Of a stretch of DNA of 64,000 nucleotides, positions 1 through 6,774 are shown one piece after another (within the stretch, counting starts at the first letter, position 1; each line of letters opens with the position of its first letter). Below the pieces are notes generated by a model. It was not told where the DNA came from and did not search any database. It worked only from the letters and a program-made list of their open reading frames with translations. The DNA lies in contig NZ_ABEA03000188.1 of the NCBI RefSeq assembly GCF_000171235.2, positions 52,522 through 116,521 on the forward strand, written 5' to 3'. A program made the position numbers and the translations under genes. Source of the DNA: Geminisphaera colitermitum TAV2 (GTDB lineage: Bacteria; Verrucomicrobiota; Verrucomicrobiia; Opitutales; Opitutaceae).

Positions 1-806
1 GTGAGTCCAGGTGACTTGTTTTCCGCGAATTTCTCCGTTGTGCTTTCAATCAGGCGCTCTGCGGTGCCGATGCTGTCTGCGCTTTGGGCTTTGGCGGCGT
101 TGATCGTGGAGAGCGTGGTTGAGTGCTGGTAGGAAAGGGCAGTGCGCAGCGCGTCGATGGTTTCGGCGGTATTGTCGCCCGCGAAATCCAGCGCGGCGCG
201 ATGCGATTCGTTGACGGCGTCAATGGCGTTCTGAGTTGCCCCGGATACCACACCAAGCGCGGCACTTGTGGTGAGGTAATTGGCTTCGAGGGATGCCCGG
301 TTGGCGTCTCCCACGGTGGCAAAAGCGGCGTTGGCGGTGAAATAATTGGATGCCAGCGCGTCGGAGGCAGTGGATTTTTGTGCTTCGATGGATGCGGCGG
401 CAGTGGCCTGTTGCGCTTCGACAGCGGCGGCGGCGGCTTCCGCACTGGCAAGGCTGGCAGTGCCTGCCGTGGCGAGCGCGGCGTTTGTCGTCAGATAGTT
501 GGCTGCAAGAGCATCAGACACGGTGGCAAACGCGCCTTCGACCGCTCCGTAATCGGTCGCCGTCGTCACTGTCGTGAGCGAGATGTTGCTGTTGTTTCCA
601 ACCTTCCCGTTTTGCAGCAAGGAGCCGGTGTTGTCGGATTGGTCGATGGTGTTTCGCGAACCCGTGGTGGAAATGGCGTTGTCTTTGGCCGTTGCCCCCT
701 GCCCGCTCCGGCCAACCGAGAGGGCGAGTTCTTGCGCACTGGATGTGGCAGAATAGTCCGTGGCGTTGGTATCGTTACTGGATTTTGATCCTCCAAAGAG
801 TCCCAT
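1..806 (-). CDS. Ala/Ser/Thr-rich phage structural protein candidate, 3' part cut by window edge
   Basis: An open frame starts at ATG 804-806 (protein begins MGLFGGSKSSND) and runs without a stop off position 1, giving 268 visible codons. A Shine-Dalgarno AGGAAA lies just upstream, inside the end of the preceding gene. The product is rich in Ala, Ser, Thr and Asn and contains imperfect repeats of the type ANYLTTNAALAT / SNYFTANAAFAT. It has few aromatic residues and no membrane segment, so a fibrous or coiled virion component is plausible. It lies downstream of the capsid gene and two small membrane-protein genes on the same strand, in the structural block. I do not recognise a family. A spike, receptor-binding or internal virion protein are all possible. 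Confidence 0.72.
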   Translation of the reverse strand, partial: MGLFGGSKSSNDTNATDYSATSSAQELALSVGRSGQGATAKDNAISTTGSRNTIDQSDNTGSLLQNGKVGNNSNISLTTVTTATDYGAVEGAFATVSDALAANYLTTNAALATAGTASLASAEAAAAAVEAQQATAAASIEAQKSTASDALASNYFTANAAFATVGDANRASLEANYLTTSAALGVVSGATQNAIDAVNESHRAALDFAGDNTAETIDALRTALSYQHSTTLSTINAAKAQSADSIGTAERLIESTTEKFAENKSPGL

Positions 807-807
807 T

Positions 808-1200
808 TTATTTCCTCCGTTTTCGATTTTTCCCGCCCGTCAAAAAAGCGATGAGCCCGCCAACAAAAACGACGGCGGCGGCGACCCCGCCAATGAGAAT
901 CCATGTAGTGCCTGACAAACTACTGACGGCGGTTGTCATGGTTTGGAAGGGGTTGGACGGCGACGACGGTGCGTAATTTAGGGGGACGGACGAACCATCC
1001 TTCGCCGTGGCGGCTATGGCTTCGGCAGTGGCGGTAACTCCGTTGTCTCTGGATGTCAGGTCCGTGTTTGTCGAAATGCCTCCCGTCCAATTCCCTCCGA
1101 CAATCTTGGGAGAAAAAATCACAGTGCCAGCGTTGCTCGCGGCCCCGATGGCGTCGGTGCCTGCAAATGAGTTGCTGCCTGCGATGTCGAGCCAGCTCAT
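808..1200 (-). CDS. Small phage membrane protein with C-terminal transmembrane segment
   Basis: This encodes 130 aa. The N-terminal 90 residues are rich in Gly, Ser, Thr and Asn. One hydrophobic helix follows (about residues 97-120, TTWILIGGVAAAVVFVGGLI), and the tail is very basic (GGKNRKRRK). The layout suggests an integral protein of an internal virion membrane with its basic end facing nucleic acid. It lies between another one-helix protein and the Ala-rich partial gene in the structural block. Its stop lies next to the ribosome binding site of the following gene, which fits co-transcription. No family is recognised. Confidence 0.7.
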   Translation of the reverse strand: MSWLDIAGSNSFAGTDAIGAASNAGTVIFSPKIVGGNWTGGISTNTDLTSRDNGVTATAEAIAATAKDGSSVPLNYAPSSPSNPFQTMTTAVSSLSGTTWILIGGVAAAVVFVGGLIAFLTGGKNRKRRK

Positions 1201-1206
1201 GGTGGA

Positions 1207-1479
1207 TTAGCGACGACGGGCCATGAGGACGATGCCTCCGAGTGCGAGCACAACGGCGACGGCAAGGCCGATAATGTGTCCGGTGGAGAGCTTGAAACCG
1301 CCGCCCGTGGCGGCAGACTTGGCTTGTGCGGCAGCGGCTTGAGCGGCGGCGGCCTGTGCCTGTGCCTTGGCTACTTCAGCTTCGTTTTTGGAAGTCTGAT
1401 ACGAGCCGAAATATTGAAGCCCGGTGTTGAGCAGGTTGCTCAGCGTGCCGGATGAGGAAAGATCAAAGAGTGAGTCCAT
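1207..1479 (-). CDS. Small phage membrane protein with Ala/Gln-rich helix
   Basis: This encodes 90 aa. An N-terminal amphipathic stretch is followed by an Ala/Gln/Lys-rich segment (about residues 34-58, a likely coiled coil). One transmembrane helix (about 68-86) ends in a basic ARRR tail. It sits 76 bp downstream of the capsid gene on the same strand. Small one-helix proteins with basic ends encoded beside the capsid gene are typical of tailless, membrane-containing phages such as PM2. The specific role is unknown. Confidence 0.7.
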   Translation of the reverse strand: MDSLFDLSSSGTLSNLLNTGLQYFGSYQTSKNEAEVAKAQAQAAAAQAAAAQAKSAATGGGFKLSTGHIIGLAVAVVLALGGIVLMARRR

Positions 1480-1555
1480 GTGCGTTTTTTCCCATCCGCG
1501 CCTGTGCGGACGCGGACGGGGGACGTTGAGCGTTGCGGTTGATGGTGCGTAGGAC

Positions 1556-2377
1556 TCAGCCCTCGAACTTGGACAGAATCTTCTCGTAAAGCATGTTCAC
1601 CGCTTGGGCCTGCGGGCTGGTGACTCGCAAAAGCAGCTTCGAAGCGATGAGTGCATCTGTCGCCCCGAGAAGATCGAAGCACAGCGAGAAGTTGAAGGCG
1701 GTAGAATCCACCTGCGCATCGGCAAGGATGCGGGCAAGCTGTTCGCGCTTGAGATCGTAGAACAGCAGATCGTCCGCCGTGATGTCCACATGGCTGATGT
1801 CGTTGGCGGCTTCGAGATGCACGCGGGCAAGCCGTGTGTTCACCGGCAGCGATGGAATGTCGAACTGGCCTTCGTTGGCCTGTTCCGTGATGATGCCTTG
1901 GGCGATGATGGTTTTTAGGCGAACAGCATTGCCGTTGGCATCCTTCCCGACCGTGACACCCCTGTCGAACGTGCGCACGCCGTCGATACGGATGATGTCG
2001 GTTTCCTCCGCTTGTTCCTTGAGTGTGATTTCGTAGGTGAAGGATTTTTCCCCAACCATATCCCATGCGGTGCGGAGCACGGCGTCGGGAGTTTGCTGCC
2101 AGTATTCGGCAAAGTAGATGGCAAGTTCATTGTCCACTTGAGGCATCTTGTTGAACTTGGCGATGCGACGGATGCGGGGGGCGCTCAGTTCACGAACAGT
2201 TTTGCCGTTCACATAGAGCGTCACCTTGTCGATGATTTCTTCCACTGGTGCGGGTGCGTTGTTCCGATAGCAGAAAAAACGAAGGTCCATATAACGGACG
2301 TTGAGAGGCAGGGAACCGGTGGCAGTGCCCCCGGGAACCACGCCGGTCATTCCGATGATTCGATTGTGTAAAAACAT
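1556..2377 (-). CDS. Double-jelly-roll major capsid protein, PM2 P2-like
   Basis: At 273 aa this is close in length to the P2 coat protein of corticovirus PM2. The pattern I recognise is an N-terminal strand followed by GGTATGSLPLNVRYMDLRFF. Next come VTLYVNGKTVREL (about residues 51-63), a long helix region with ELAIYFAEYW (about 83-92), and a second beta-rich domain with IPSLPVNTRLARVHLEA. P2-type proteins form pseudo-hexameric capsomers around an internal membrane. The surrounding genes (several one-helix membrane proteins and a small packaging ATPase) are what such a virion needs. No terminase, portal or tail gene is present. No clear Shine-Dalgarno precedes ATG 2375-2377. The family call comes from remembered sequence features and needs a profile search. 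Confidence 0.75.
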   Translation of the reverse strand: MFLHNRIIGMTGVVPGGTATGSLPLNVRYMDLRFFCYRNNAPAPVEEIIDKVTLYVNGKTVRELSAPRIRRIAKFNKMPQVDNELAIYFAEYWQQTPDAVLRTAWDMVGEKSFTYEITLKEQAEETDIIRIDGVRTFDRGVTVGKDANGNAVRLKTIIAQGIITEQANEGQFDIPSLPVNTRLARVHLEAANDISHVDITADDLLFYDLKREQLARILADAQVDSTAFNFSLCFDLLGATDALIASKLLLRVTSPQAQAVNMLYEKILSKFEG

Positions 2378-2425
2378 GGTGTGTTTTCGGTGTTGTGGGT
2401 TGCGGTTGGCGGGTGGATGTGGCGG

Positions 2426-2557
2426 TTAGGCGGCGGGGGTGCCGTTAACGACTTTGGCGACGGTCTTGCTGCGGTTGACGAGGGCGAGCCCGGCAATCAC
2501 GCCGATTGCCGAGACGACGATGGCGATGATGTAAGGAACGAATTTTTTCATTTTCAT
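2426..2557 (-). CDS. 43-aa one-helix membrane protein of phage
   Basis: This short gene starts MKMKKFVPYIIAIVVSAIG. It has one transmembrane helix (about residues 7-27) and a short polar tail (NRSKTVAKVVNGTPAA). The frame is open further upstream, but the extension is low-complexity and looks non-coding, so I chose the ATG at 2555-2557. It ends 48 bp before the capsid gene on the same strand. Its small size, basic N-terminus and position match the many tiny virion membrane proteins of PM2-like phages. No obvious ribosome binding site is present, which lowers confidence. Confidence 0.6.
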   Translation of the reverse strand: MKMKKFVPYIIAIVVSAIGVIAGLALVNRSKTVAKVVNGTPAA

Positions 2558-2829
2558 GATGTGGTGTAGTGCGGTTTGCGATACGTGCGATGAAGGCCCC
2601 TTTATCGTTCCTCCACTGCCCCCGCGAAAGCCTTCCGATGGACCAAAAACGGAAGGTTTGAGCCCTTTTGGGCCAAAAGCGGAAAAGATGGGAAGTTTTC
2701 GCCAAAAAGGGGAAGCCCGCACGGTCACAGGCAACCACTCCCCCCTTCCCCCCTCGCGAGCGAGGGGGAACCACCCACCACAAACGCCGAGTCGAGTAGC
2801 CCCCCATCACACGCCGTGGGTGGGCGTTT
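2558..2829. other. 272-bp non-coding interval inside the prophage
   Basis: No credible gene lies here. It separates the packaging ATPase gene from the capsid block. It contains an inverted repeat at 2749-2768 (two 9-bp arms, CCCCCTCGC and GCGAGGGGG, separated by GA). It also contains three imperfect copies of CCAAAAACGGAA-like sequence at 2642-2654, 2671-2684 and 2701-2713. A late promoter or regulatory region is a reasonable reading, because it is one of only two long gaps in an otherwise packed block. No T-run follows the hairpin on either strand, so a classical terminator is unlikely. Confidence 0.5.
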
Positions 2830-3360
2830 TCATGCGCTCAATTTCAGGAGCCGCGCCGGGGTGTAGCGATTCGTTTTGTAATAAAAACAGCGAGGTGGAA
2901 GGCTCGCGGCCTTGAGCAACACGGGATCGTTGAACTCTTTTGACCACAACTTCGCCGGGTCTGCCTGAACGGAAAACAGCGCGAGGGATGTGCAGTTTTC
3001 CCGGATGGCCGGATGCACCTGTGCCGCCCGCTGACTCACAAAAAAACAGCGATGCCCAAAGTGACGCCCCTTGGTAAAACAGCGGTGAAAACCGAGATCG
3101 TATTTAGCCACCTCCGCATCCGCCAACTCCATAAAACAGGCGCAGTTTCGCGCCGCCCAAAACATGCGCAAAAACTCGGCGGGGTCGTCCGTCTGCCAAG
3201 AATGGCAGGCAAGCGGCCACGGTTCGATGTCCATGTGCAACACGAGCACGCCGACACCCGACGCCTTAAGATGGCTGGCTTTGTGTTTGGCGAGATGGCT
3301 TTTGCCACTCCCGGTCTGGCCCAAAATCGCCTCATGTAGTTGTAATGGAACTACGGTCAT
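2830..3360 (-). CDS. Packaging ATPase, FtsK/HerA superfamily (PM2 P9-like)
   Basis: This encodes 176 aa. The Walker A motif GQTGSGKS is at residues 14-21, and CFMELADAE is a candidate Walker B followed by an acidic residue. A sensor-type segment SQRAAQVHPAIRENC resembles the conserved Gln-containing motif of A32/P9-type genome-packaging ATPases. The start ATG at 3358-3360 lies 2 nt after the stop of the upstream gene. The longer open frame upstream is a shadow of that gene. Tailless internal-membrane phages use this ATPase family to translocate DNA into the procapsid. Its proximity to the P2-like capsid gene supports the role. Confidence 0.75.
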   Translation of the reverse strand: MTVVPLQLHEAILGQTGSGKSHLAKHKASHLKASGVGVLVLHMDIEPWPLACHSWQTDDPAEFLRMFWAARNCACFMELADAEVAKYDLGFHRCFTKGRHFGHRCFFVSQRAAQVHPAIRENCTSLALFSVQADPAKLWSKEFNDPVLLKAASLPPRCFYYKTNRYTPARLLKLSA

Positions 3361-3362
3361 AC

Positions 3363-3605
3363 TCACACGCGGCGGGCGAAGTAGATGAGTCCCCATGCCA
3401 CCAACAGGCAGGCAATGCCGGGCAACGCGGCGAGGACGGTGCAAACGGCCCATGCGACGCCTCCACAGACGCAGACGACGGCGATTCCCCAAAGCGCCCA
3501 GCGCACGAAAAACGCCACAAGTTCATCCGCCGCTTCGTAACGACGACGGCGAGGCGGAGCGGCGGGCGGGGTGGGTTTGGCGGGTTTGGTTGTGTTGGCT
3601 TTCAT
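3363..3605 (-). CDS. Two-helix phage membrane protein
   Basis: This encodes 80 aa. A Lys/Pro/Arg-rich N-terminus (about 25 residues) is followed by two closely spaced transmembrane helices (about 32-54 and 58-75), ending FARRV. It is immediately upstream of the packaging ATPase (2-nt gap) and downstream of another membrane protein gene. Likely roles are a virion membrane component or a membrane anchor for packaging, but neither can be told from the sequence. Confidence 0.65.
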   Translation of the reverse strand: MKANTTKPAKPTPPAAPPRRRRYEAADELVAFFVRWALWGIAVVCVCGGVAWAVCTVLAALPGIACLLVAWGLIYFARRV

Positions 3606-3623
3606 TGTTTGGCTTGGTCGAGA

Positions 3624-4469
3624 TTATTGCAGCCCATCAGTAGCGAAGGGGTCTTTTGCGCCCGTTGAAGGCGGCGCAGATGGTGCCGGGGCAGGCGTGG
3701 TATGTTTGACAGGGGTAACGGGTTTTGCGGTCGCAAGCGGATCGTCTTTGCTCCCCCACGAATCGCGCCACCGTTTGATTTTTGCAGCGGTTTTGGGGCG
3801 CATAGCGGTTTTGATGAGGTAGGCGACCAGCGCCGCGCCAATGGCGAAAATTCCGACAAACCGCCAGCCTCGCGCTCGGAGATAGGAGCCAAGCACGCGA
3901 ACAAACGAGCGATGTTCCGTTGCCGATGGCGTTGCTTCGTCCATTTCGCCGGTTGCGACACCCGTAACCAGATAAAGGGCGGCGGCGGCGGTCTCCGCCG
4001 TGTCCTCTGGAGAACCGACAGGATCGGTGTCCGCGGGCACGGCCTCCGATGCTGGCGGCGGCGTGCCAGACGCCCCGGTCCTGGGAGAATCGGCTTCATC
4101 AGAAGGGGGGGGAGGGGGCGTTTCCGGGATGTAACTGGCGGCGGGGGGGGGAGGGGGGGGATTGCCGTTCCCGCTCATTCCCGTTGCCGTTTCCCCCGCC
4201 GTTTCCGTTTTTGGGCGACGTCCTCCTTTGGGTATCCATCGCCCCGTTTTCGGATGCCGTTTTGTGAGATGGATGCGAGAGTCAAAAAGGACTCCGGCAG
4301 AGTCCCGTTCCCCAACGGGCAATCCCGTTGGTTTCGGTGTTTCCGCCGTTTGGGAATCGGGATTCGCCGGTTCAGTCGCCGGGCTCGCCGCCGTCGCTTT
4401 GGGCATTTCGGTACTCGTGATCTCCGCCACGTTTACAGTTTCGATTTTTGGTTCGTTTTCGGTGCTCAT
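3624..4469 (-). CDS. Pro-rich phage membrane protein
   Basis: This encodes 281 aa from ATG 4467-4469. The first 150 residues are rich in Pro, Thr, Glu and Ala, with two proline runs encoded by G8-9 tracts on the plus strand (around 4143-4160 and 4107-4124). An embedded basic patch, HLTKRHPKTGRWIPKGGRR (about 74-92), resembles small DNA-binding or nucleoid-associated sequences. A transmembrane helix at about 213-233 (FVGIFAIGAALVAYLIKTA) follows a basic RARGWR segment. The C-terminus is again Pro/Ala-rich. It may be a virion membrane protein that touches DNA. No family is recognised. Confidence 0.65.
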   Translation of the reverse strand: MSTENEPKIETVNVAEITSTEMPKATAASPATEPANPDSQTAETPKPTGLPVGERDSAGVLFDSRIHLTKRHPKTGRWIPKGGRRPKTETAGETATGMSGNGNPPPPPPAASYIPETPPPPPSDEADSPRTGASGTPPPASEAVPADTDPVGSPEDTAETAAAALYLVTGVATGEMDEATPSATEHRSFVRVLGSYLRARGWRFVGIFAIGAALVAYLIKTAMRPKTAAKIKRWRDSWGSKDDPLATAKPVTPVKHTTPAPAPSAPPSTGAKDPFATDGLQ

Positions 4470-4688
4470 GGTAAAAGGCAAAAAGGGGGAGGAAACGGTT
4501 ACGGCAGCGTTTCAAAATGGGGATGCGCAGCGGAATAAACGCGGATGGGCTGGCGGGCCAATTCCCATGCCCTTTGCGCGGGAAATCCTCTGCGCCGATA
4601 CGACAGCCAACGGCCAACGCGACGACGGAATTGGTGCTCGGTTCGGGTTTTTCCTTTCATGATGATATACGAACTTCCGTTGGCTGAA
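4470..4688. other. 219-bp non-coding gap in the prophage
   Basis: No gene with convincing composition is seen on either strand. It lies between the DpdA-like gene and the membrane/packaging block, so it could hold the promoter that separates early from structural transcription. No clear -35/-10 pair was identified. Confidence 0.4.
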
Positions 4689-5474
4689 TCAGGTGTTATG
4701 CCACCACTCGAAGAGCAGGGGCTGGATGAATTGTTTCTCGTTCAAAACTGTCTCGACTTGAGCGCAGTAGCGGAGGGCGTGGCGCGGATCGTGGGCGCTT
4801 GCGTTTTCCTCCTCGCTATGCCGACCATCGAAACTCCAAGCCATGCTGTCGGAGGAGTGCAGTAATTCACGCACGCTCGGATTGCGTAATGCTTCGATCT
4901 TGAGCCCGAAGCCGTGCAGACGGAGGTCGGGCCGCTCGCGCTTGATCGCAAGCAAAATATCCTCCACGACGCCCGGCTCGACGTTACGTTTGCACACTGA
5001 TCCGACTCCGACCCATGCACCATGCGCGAGTAGCTTTCCGTATTGCTTGACGTGCGACACGTAATCCGGGACGGCGAAACCTTGCAGGACCGGGAGCAAA
5101 TAGACGCTCCCGACTAACTCACGCAGGCACACGTAACGCTCAATGGTTAACGCTTGGTGCTCTGCCACGGATTTCCCCGTAATTGCCAAAACAAACGGCT
5201 CGCACATGTAATCCTGTGTAGCAGCTGCAAGCAGCGTGCCGTTGCTCGACCAACGCCGGACTTGATCGGCGTAATCCTCTGGCTCGTGTCGGTAGCGGCC
5301 ATGCGTGGTAAGCTCCGTGAATGCCCCGGAATCCATCATCCACGAGTTAACCCGGAAGGGGGATTTGCGCGTGCGCAGACGGTTGACCGACACCATCACG
5401 CGGGCGAAGGGCCAACAGTCCGACACATTGCAAATTCCGGGAAAAAATTCCATGTATTCAAAAAGTAATGGCAT
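4689..5474 (-). CDS. DpdA/TGT-like 7-deazaguanine DNA-modification protein
   Basis: This encodes 261 aa. The sequence matches my memory of the phage DpdA / queuine tRNA-ribosyltransferase-like family. Motifs seen are SVNRLRTRK, MDSGAFTEL (about residues 47-55, with the Asp of the TGT-type active site), QDYMCEPF (about 87-94), LPVLQGF, AWVGVGSVCKRN, LHGFGLK and DSMAWSFDGR. Known DpdA proteins exchange guanine in DNA for 7-deazaguanine derivatives such as preQ0, which protects phage or island DNA against restriction. No preQ0 synthesis gene is in the window, so host precursor would be needed. A start at Met8 is also possible. Finding this family in a compact tailless phage is unusual. Confidence 0.7.
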   Translation of the reverse strand: MPLLFEYMEFFPGICNVSDCWPFARVMVSVNRLRTRKSPFRVNSWMMDSGAFTELTTHGRYRHEPEDYADQVRRWSSNGTLLAAATQDYMCEPFVLAITGKSVAEHQALTIERYVCLRELVGSVYLLPVLQGFAVPDYVSHVKQYGKLLAHGAWVGVGSVCKRNVEPGVVEDILLAIKRERPDLRLHGFGLKIEALRNPSVRELLHSSDSMAWSFDGRHSEEENASAHDPRHALRYCAQVETVLNEKQFIQPLLFEWWHNT

Positions 5475-5483
5475 AACATGTCG

Positions 5484-5747
5484 CTAGACCGGACGCTCCG
5501 CGCCGGTCAGCTTTGGGTTATGCCTTCTAAAATTCGGGTGAGTTTTCCCGCACTGTATGCAGCGCATCCGCACGGGCTGGCGGACCTCTTCGAGGCCGTC
5601 CGTCGTGGACTCTATGCCGACCGCTTCACCGCTGGCAGTGTCGATTGTCATGATCCAGAATCCGCGCATCGGGATTTTCCGCTCGAACTTTGTAGAGCCG
5701 CAACCGCAGGCATAACCAGCCGGCCGCGCCAATGTCTTGTCAGCCAT
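5484..5747 (-). CDS. Small zinc-ribbon-like phage protein
   Basis: This encodes 87 aa. Two cysteine pairs, YACGCGSTK near residue 13 and RCIQCGKTH near residue 62, suggest a zinc ribbon. A strong Shine-Dalgarno (AGGAGG) precedes ATG 5745-5747. The gene overlaps the end of the upstream gene by 8 bp. It sits just before the DpdA-like gene, so an accessory, DNA-binding or adapter role is possible. No family is assigned. Confidence 0.62.
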   Translation of the reverse strand: MADKTLARPAGYACGCGSTKFERKIPMRGFWIMTIDTASGEAVGIESTTDGLEEVRQPVRMRCIQCGKTHPNFRRHNPKLTGAERPV

Positions 5748-6009
5748 GTCGCACCTCCTGGTTAGACCTGTTTTTTTGGCCGACTGAAAAGCCGGTCATC
5801 CATGCTTCACGAAGCAGGCCAGAATCGAACTCCACTGGGGGCACCGTGTCTCCGCGCTCGCCGTCATAAACACCAAGGTCGAAAGCGATGTGTTCTTGCT
5901 CAGTGTGTCCGCAATCAGGGGGACAACCTCCGAGGTCGGGAATGTGCGCCGGTCTAACCAGAGCGCGGGAGGCAACGGGCGTTGCCGTAGTTGTGGTTTC
6001 GATACTCAT
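5740..6009 (-). CDS. Small phage protein of unknown function
   Basis: This encodes 89 aa. It contains a CPPDCGHTEQEH motif (about residues 29-40), which could bind zinc with Cys/His ligands, and an acidic middle. The ribosome site GAGGAGG lies upstream of ATG 6007-6009. It overlaps the following zinc-ribbon gene by 8 bp, which implies translational coupling. Function unknown. Confidence 0.58.
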   Translation of the reverse strand: MSIETTTTATPVASRALVRPAHIPDLGGCPPDCGHTEQEHIAFDLGVYDGERGDTVPPVEFDSGLLREAWMTGFSVGQKNRSNQEVRHG

Positions 6010-6094
6010 GATTTCCGTGCCTCCTCTGAGGTGTTACGCCGAGGTCGAAAAATGCACGATTTCACCACACTGTTTTTTCGCGTCGATTTCATCG

Positions 6095-6376
6095 CTAGTA
6101 TTTTTTCAACTCCTCTGTTTGCAGGTGAGGGAATACCCGTTTCAAAAGGCTCAGTTTTGCCCCTTCTCTAAAACGGTCTGGCACGTCTTTATCTGCGTCG
6201 ATAAAACCGAGTTCTGCGCAGCGTTGTAGCACGCAATGGGGCACGTCGTTTAACAGCGTCTTGGCTCTCGCGAGCTGGAACAAATTGCAGAGATCACCAA
6301 CCGGCAGTTTTTCCAACTCATCCAAAAGCTGGTCCTCTGTATAAGGGGGACGCGTATTGTTTTTTTCGCTACTCAT
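6095..6376 (-). CDS. Small helical phage protein of unknown function
   Basis: This encodes 93 aa, is charged and looks mostly helical (EDQLLDELEKLPVGDLCNLF). No membrane segment is seen. A GGAGG ribosome site precedes ATG 6374-6376, and the start overlaps the upstream stop as ATGA. This places it in the tightly coupled early operon that begins at 8952. It could be a regulator or replication accessory, but nothing specific is recognised. Confidence 0.6.
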   Translation of the reverse strand: MSSEKNNTRPPYTEDQLLDELEKLPVGDLCNLFQLARAKTLLNDVPHCVLQRCAELGFIDADKDVPDRFREGAKLSLLKRVFPHLQTEELKKY

Positions 6377-6774
6377 GCCAATACCTCCGCGTTGACGTGT
6401 TCGCCTCCGCTGATGGACGGCGTGAGGAAAGAGGGTGTTTCCGCCTGACTCACCGTCGTCCCTAGCACTGCGGTTAGCGCTGGTCGGGCGAGCATGGCGG
6501 AAATTCTGTGTTTAATTCGTGGATACGCCTTGCCCATCGAACTCGCCAGTTCGTCAACGGGCACGGTGTGTGCGGAGATTTGCCCGTGTTCGATCACGTA
6601 GATGCGGGCCATGCCGTTTTCTACCGCGACCACGTCCACGGGCAGAATGGTCAACCTCGCCACGGGGGGCGGTGTCGGGAGGTTCCAGTTGTGCGAAAAA
6701 GCCGGGCGAATCCAGATGACAGGACGCGGCAGGGCAGGGGAGGGGACGGCGGGTGTTTCGGTGGTGTTTTTCAT
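6373..6774 (-). CDS. Phage protein of unknown function downstream of Rep
   Basis: This encodes 133 aa from ATG 6772-6774, chosen because it overlaps the Rep stop codon as ATGA. The frame is open further upstream within Rep. A Pro-rich N-terminus (PSPALPRPV) is followed by a beta-rich segment (LTILPVDVVAVENGMARIYVIEHGQ). The Pro-rich part is encoded by a CCCTCCCCTGCCCTGCC-type repeat (6727-6747 on the opposite strand) that also occurs at several host sites in this window. Function unknown. Confidence 0.58.
   Translation of the reverse strand: MKNTTETPAVPSPALPRPVIWIRPAFSHNWNLPTPPPVARLTILPVDVVAVENGMARIYVIEHGQISAHTVPVDELASSMGKAYPRIKHRISAMLARPALTAVLGTTVSQAETPSFLTPSISGGEHVNAEVLA

Noticed and set aside
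123..788. A 221-codon plus-strand open frame at the left edge
   Set aside because: It is antisense to the Ala-rich minus-strand gene that runs off the edge, which has a ribosome site, strand agreement and sensible composition. The plus-strand product is Gly/Arg/Cys noise.
2445..2810. A 121-codon minus-strand frame across the phage non-coding region
   Set aside because: The composition is Arg/Gly/Ser filler with repeats. Only the last 43 codons of the alternative frame (2426-2557) look like protein.
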